Below are positions 34,498 to 35,242 of a DNA stretch of 35,242 bases, one piece after another (within the stretch, counting starts at the first letter, position 1; each line of letters begins with the position of its first letter). The DNA comes from Glaciecola sp. UBA983 (GTDB lineage: Bacteria; Pseudomonadota; Gammaproteobacteria; Enterobacterales; Alteromonadaceae). A program made the translations under genes and the position numbers. Below the pieces are notes generated by a model. The model did no database searches. It was not told the origin of the DNA and saw nothing but the letters and a program-made list of their open reading frames with translations. The DNA is taken from assembly GCA_002292215.1 (NCBI GenBank), contig DBBN01000076.1, forward strand, positions 1 to 35,242, given 5' to 3'.

Positions 34498-35106
34498 ATG
34501 ATGATCCAAAAAAGCTCATTCTTAGCCTGGCTACTGAGGATGCCGTTAATTAAACGCTGGGCATTAATGCATACGGTGAAACCTGAAAATGTTGCCGAGC
34601 ATTCTCATCAAGTCGCCGTGATCGCACACTTATTAGCGGTGATCCGCAATACGCATTTTGCTGGTACACTCAATCCTGAAAAGGCCGCAACTATTGCGCT
34701 ATACCATGAAGTTAGTGAAACCAAATTACAAGATATTAATCATGTGACCAAATATCACAACCCCGCATTGACCAAAGAATTCAAAAAACTTGAAGAACTG
34801 GCAGAAATTGAATGTCTGCATACTTTACCTTCGGCTTTGCAATCTCTATTTGGACAATTGTTAGTGCAAAATCAAGTCGATCCTGAATACAAAAAAATCG
34901 TCAAGGCCGCCGATCTACTTTCAGCTTATTTAAAAGCCTGTGACGAACTCAGGTTTGGTAATCATGAATTTAGCCCAGTAAAAGCACGTTTAGAAGGCAT
35001 GCTGCAGCATTTTTCTGAAGATATGCCCGAAGTTCAGTATTTTCGTGATTGTTTCGAAGAAAACTGTTCTGTCGGAGTTGATGAATTGGCAAAACATCCA
35101 ATTTAA
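34498..35106 (+). CDS. yfbR: YfbR-like 5'-deoxynucleotidase with altered HD motif
   Basis: This protein of 202 residues (201 from the second ATG at 34501) aligns with E. coli YfbR, an HD-domain phosphatase that dephosphorylates deoxynucleoside monophosphates. Numbered from 34501, Arg19 and Trp20 (KRWALM), His34 (AEHSHQVAV) and Asp138 (KAADLLSAYLK) are kept. The HD doublet reads His69-Glu70 (LYHEVSE) where YfbR has His-Asp. The neighbouring loop is TKLQDINHVTKY instead of the usual TGDLPTPVKY, though the counterparts of E. coli Glu72 and Asp77 remain. Overall folding and length look intact, so this is a diverged enzyme rather than a broken one. The start is one base after the alaA stop. Confidence 0.88.
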   Translation: MMIQKSSFLAWLLRMPLIKRWALMHTVKPENVAEHSHQVAVIAHLLAVIRNTHFAGTLNPEKAATIALYHEVSETKLQDINHVTKYHNPALTKEFKKLEELAEIECLHTLPSALQSLFGQLLVQNQVDPEYKKIVKAADLLSAYLKACDELRFGNHEFSPVKARLEGMLQHFSEDMPEVQYFRDCFEENCSVGVDELAKHPI

Positions 35107-35148
35107 CCCTAATTACCATTATATAAAGGCAATGGATTAACCTAACAT

Positions 35149-35242
35149 ATGGAACTATATAGTAAATATCATCACTTAATCGAGCAAACAACACGTACAG
35201 GTTTATTTGAATATGCCTCCCAAACCATGGTTTGGAGTGATT
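35149..35242 (+). CDS. Start of a possible PAS-domain protein, cut by the window end
   Basis: From ATG at 35149 the frame is open to the window edge (31 codons). It reads MELYSKYHHLIEQTTRTGLF and then EYASQTMVWSD. The GLFEY...MVWSD pattern is that of a PAS_3 domain start, as in many sensor kinases and diguanylate cyclases. No Shine-Dalgarno is visible close to the ATG, and too little sequence is present to name the family. Confidence 0.4.
   Translation, partial: MELYSKYHHLIEQTTRTGLFEYASQTMVWSD

Overview
This AT-rich window of about 35 kb is chromosomal backbone from a gammaproteobacterium, most likely a marine member of the Alteromonadales or a Shewanella-like relative. The evidence is gene content and order: etfBA opposite ETF-quinone oxidoreductase, the run hns / ybfF / DUF2788 / fldA / fur, the pair pabB-nudL, cysB, scoAB, the yejK / yejL / yejM block, and alaA-yfbR. 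I see no rRNA or tRNA genes, CRISPR arrays, transposases, integrases or prophage genes. No stretch longer than about 300 bases lacks a gene.

Layout. 1-886 (-) is the N-terminal part of an RND-efflux periplasmic adaptor cut by the window edge. 1144-1452 (+) is a free-standing glycogen-binding (CBM48) protein followed by a strong hairpin terminator. 1573-5055 is the electron-transfer flavoprotein module, with etfA and etfB leftward and the membrane oxidoreductase rightward from a shared 169-bp region; it carries electrons from acyl-CoA dehydrogenases to quinone. 5149-7753 (+) holds H-NS, a YbfF esterase, DUF2788, long-chain flavodoxin and Fur. 7769-10256 (-) is the 5-oxoprolinase operon pxpABC. 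10321-11589 (+) is cvfB with an OsmC/YhfA protein. 11642-14570 (-) is rmuC and class I fumarase. 14687-16761 (+) is pabB-nudL, followed by a fragment of a deleted serine dehydratase gene and then leftward cysB.

18148-22736 contains an unknown membrane-anchored protein, a LysR regulator opposite the 3-ketoacid CoA-transferase genes scoAB, and a DEAD-box helicase. 22799-26832 (-) holds an EF-hand protein, tRNA hydroxylase TrhO, an unknown protein, an unusual two-repeat 6-carboxytetrahydropterin-synthase-like protein, and nucleoid protein YejK. 26951-28723 (+) is yejL and a shortened yejM. 28711-30125 (-) is rlmA-gmhB. 30280-33155 holds a receiver-TPR protein lacking its phospho-acceptor aspartate, a DUF2189 membrane protein and an LRAT-like papain-fold protein. 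33279-35242 (+) is alaA, a yfbR with altered HD motif, and the first codons of a possible PAS-domain protein.

No new multi-gene system stands out. The most interesting signals are small: a perfect intrinsic terminator inside the first codons of ybfF just after hns; the 3' remnant of sdaA that carries the probable cysB terminator; a YejM whose periplasmic hydrolase domain is reduced; a receiver with Asp changed to Asn; a YfbR with HD changed to HE; and a 57-bp tail-to-tail coding overlap.
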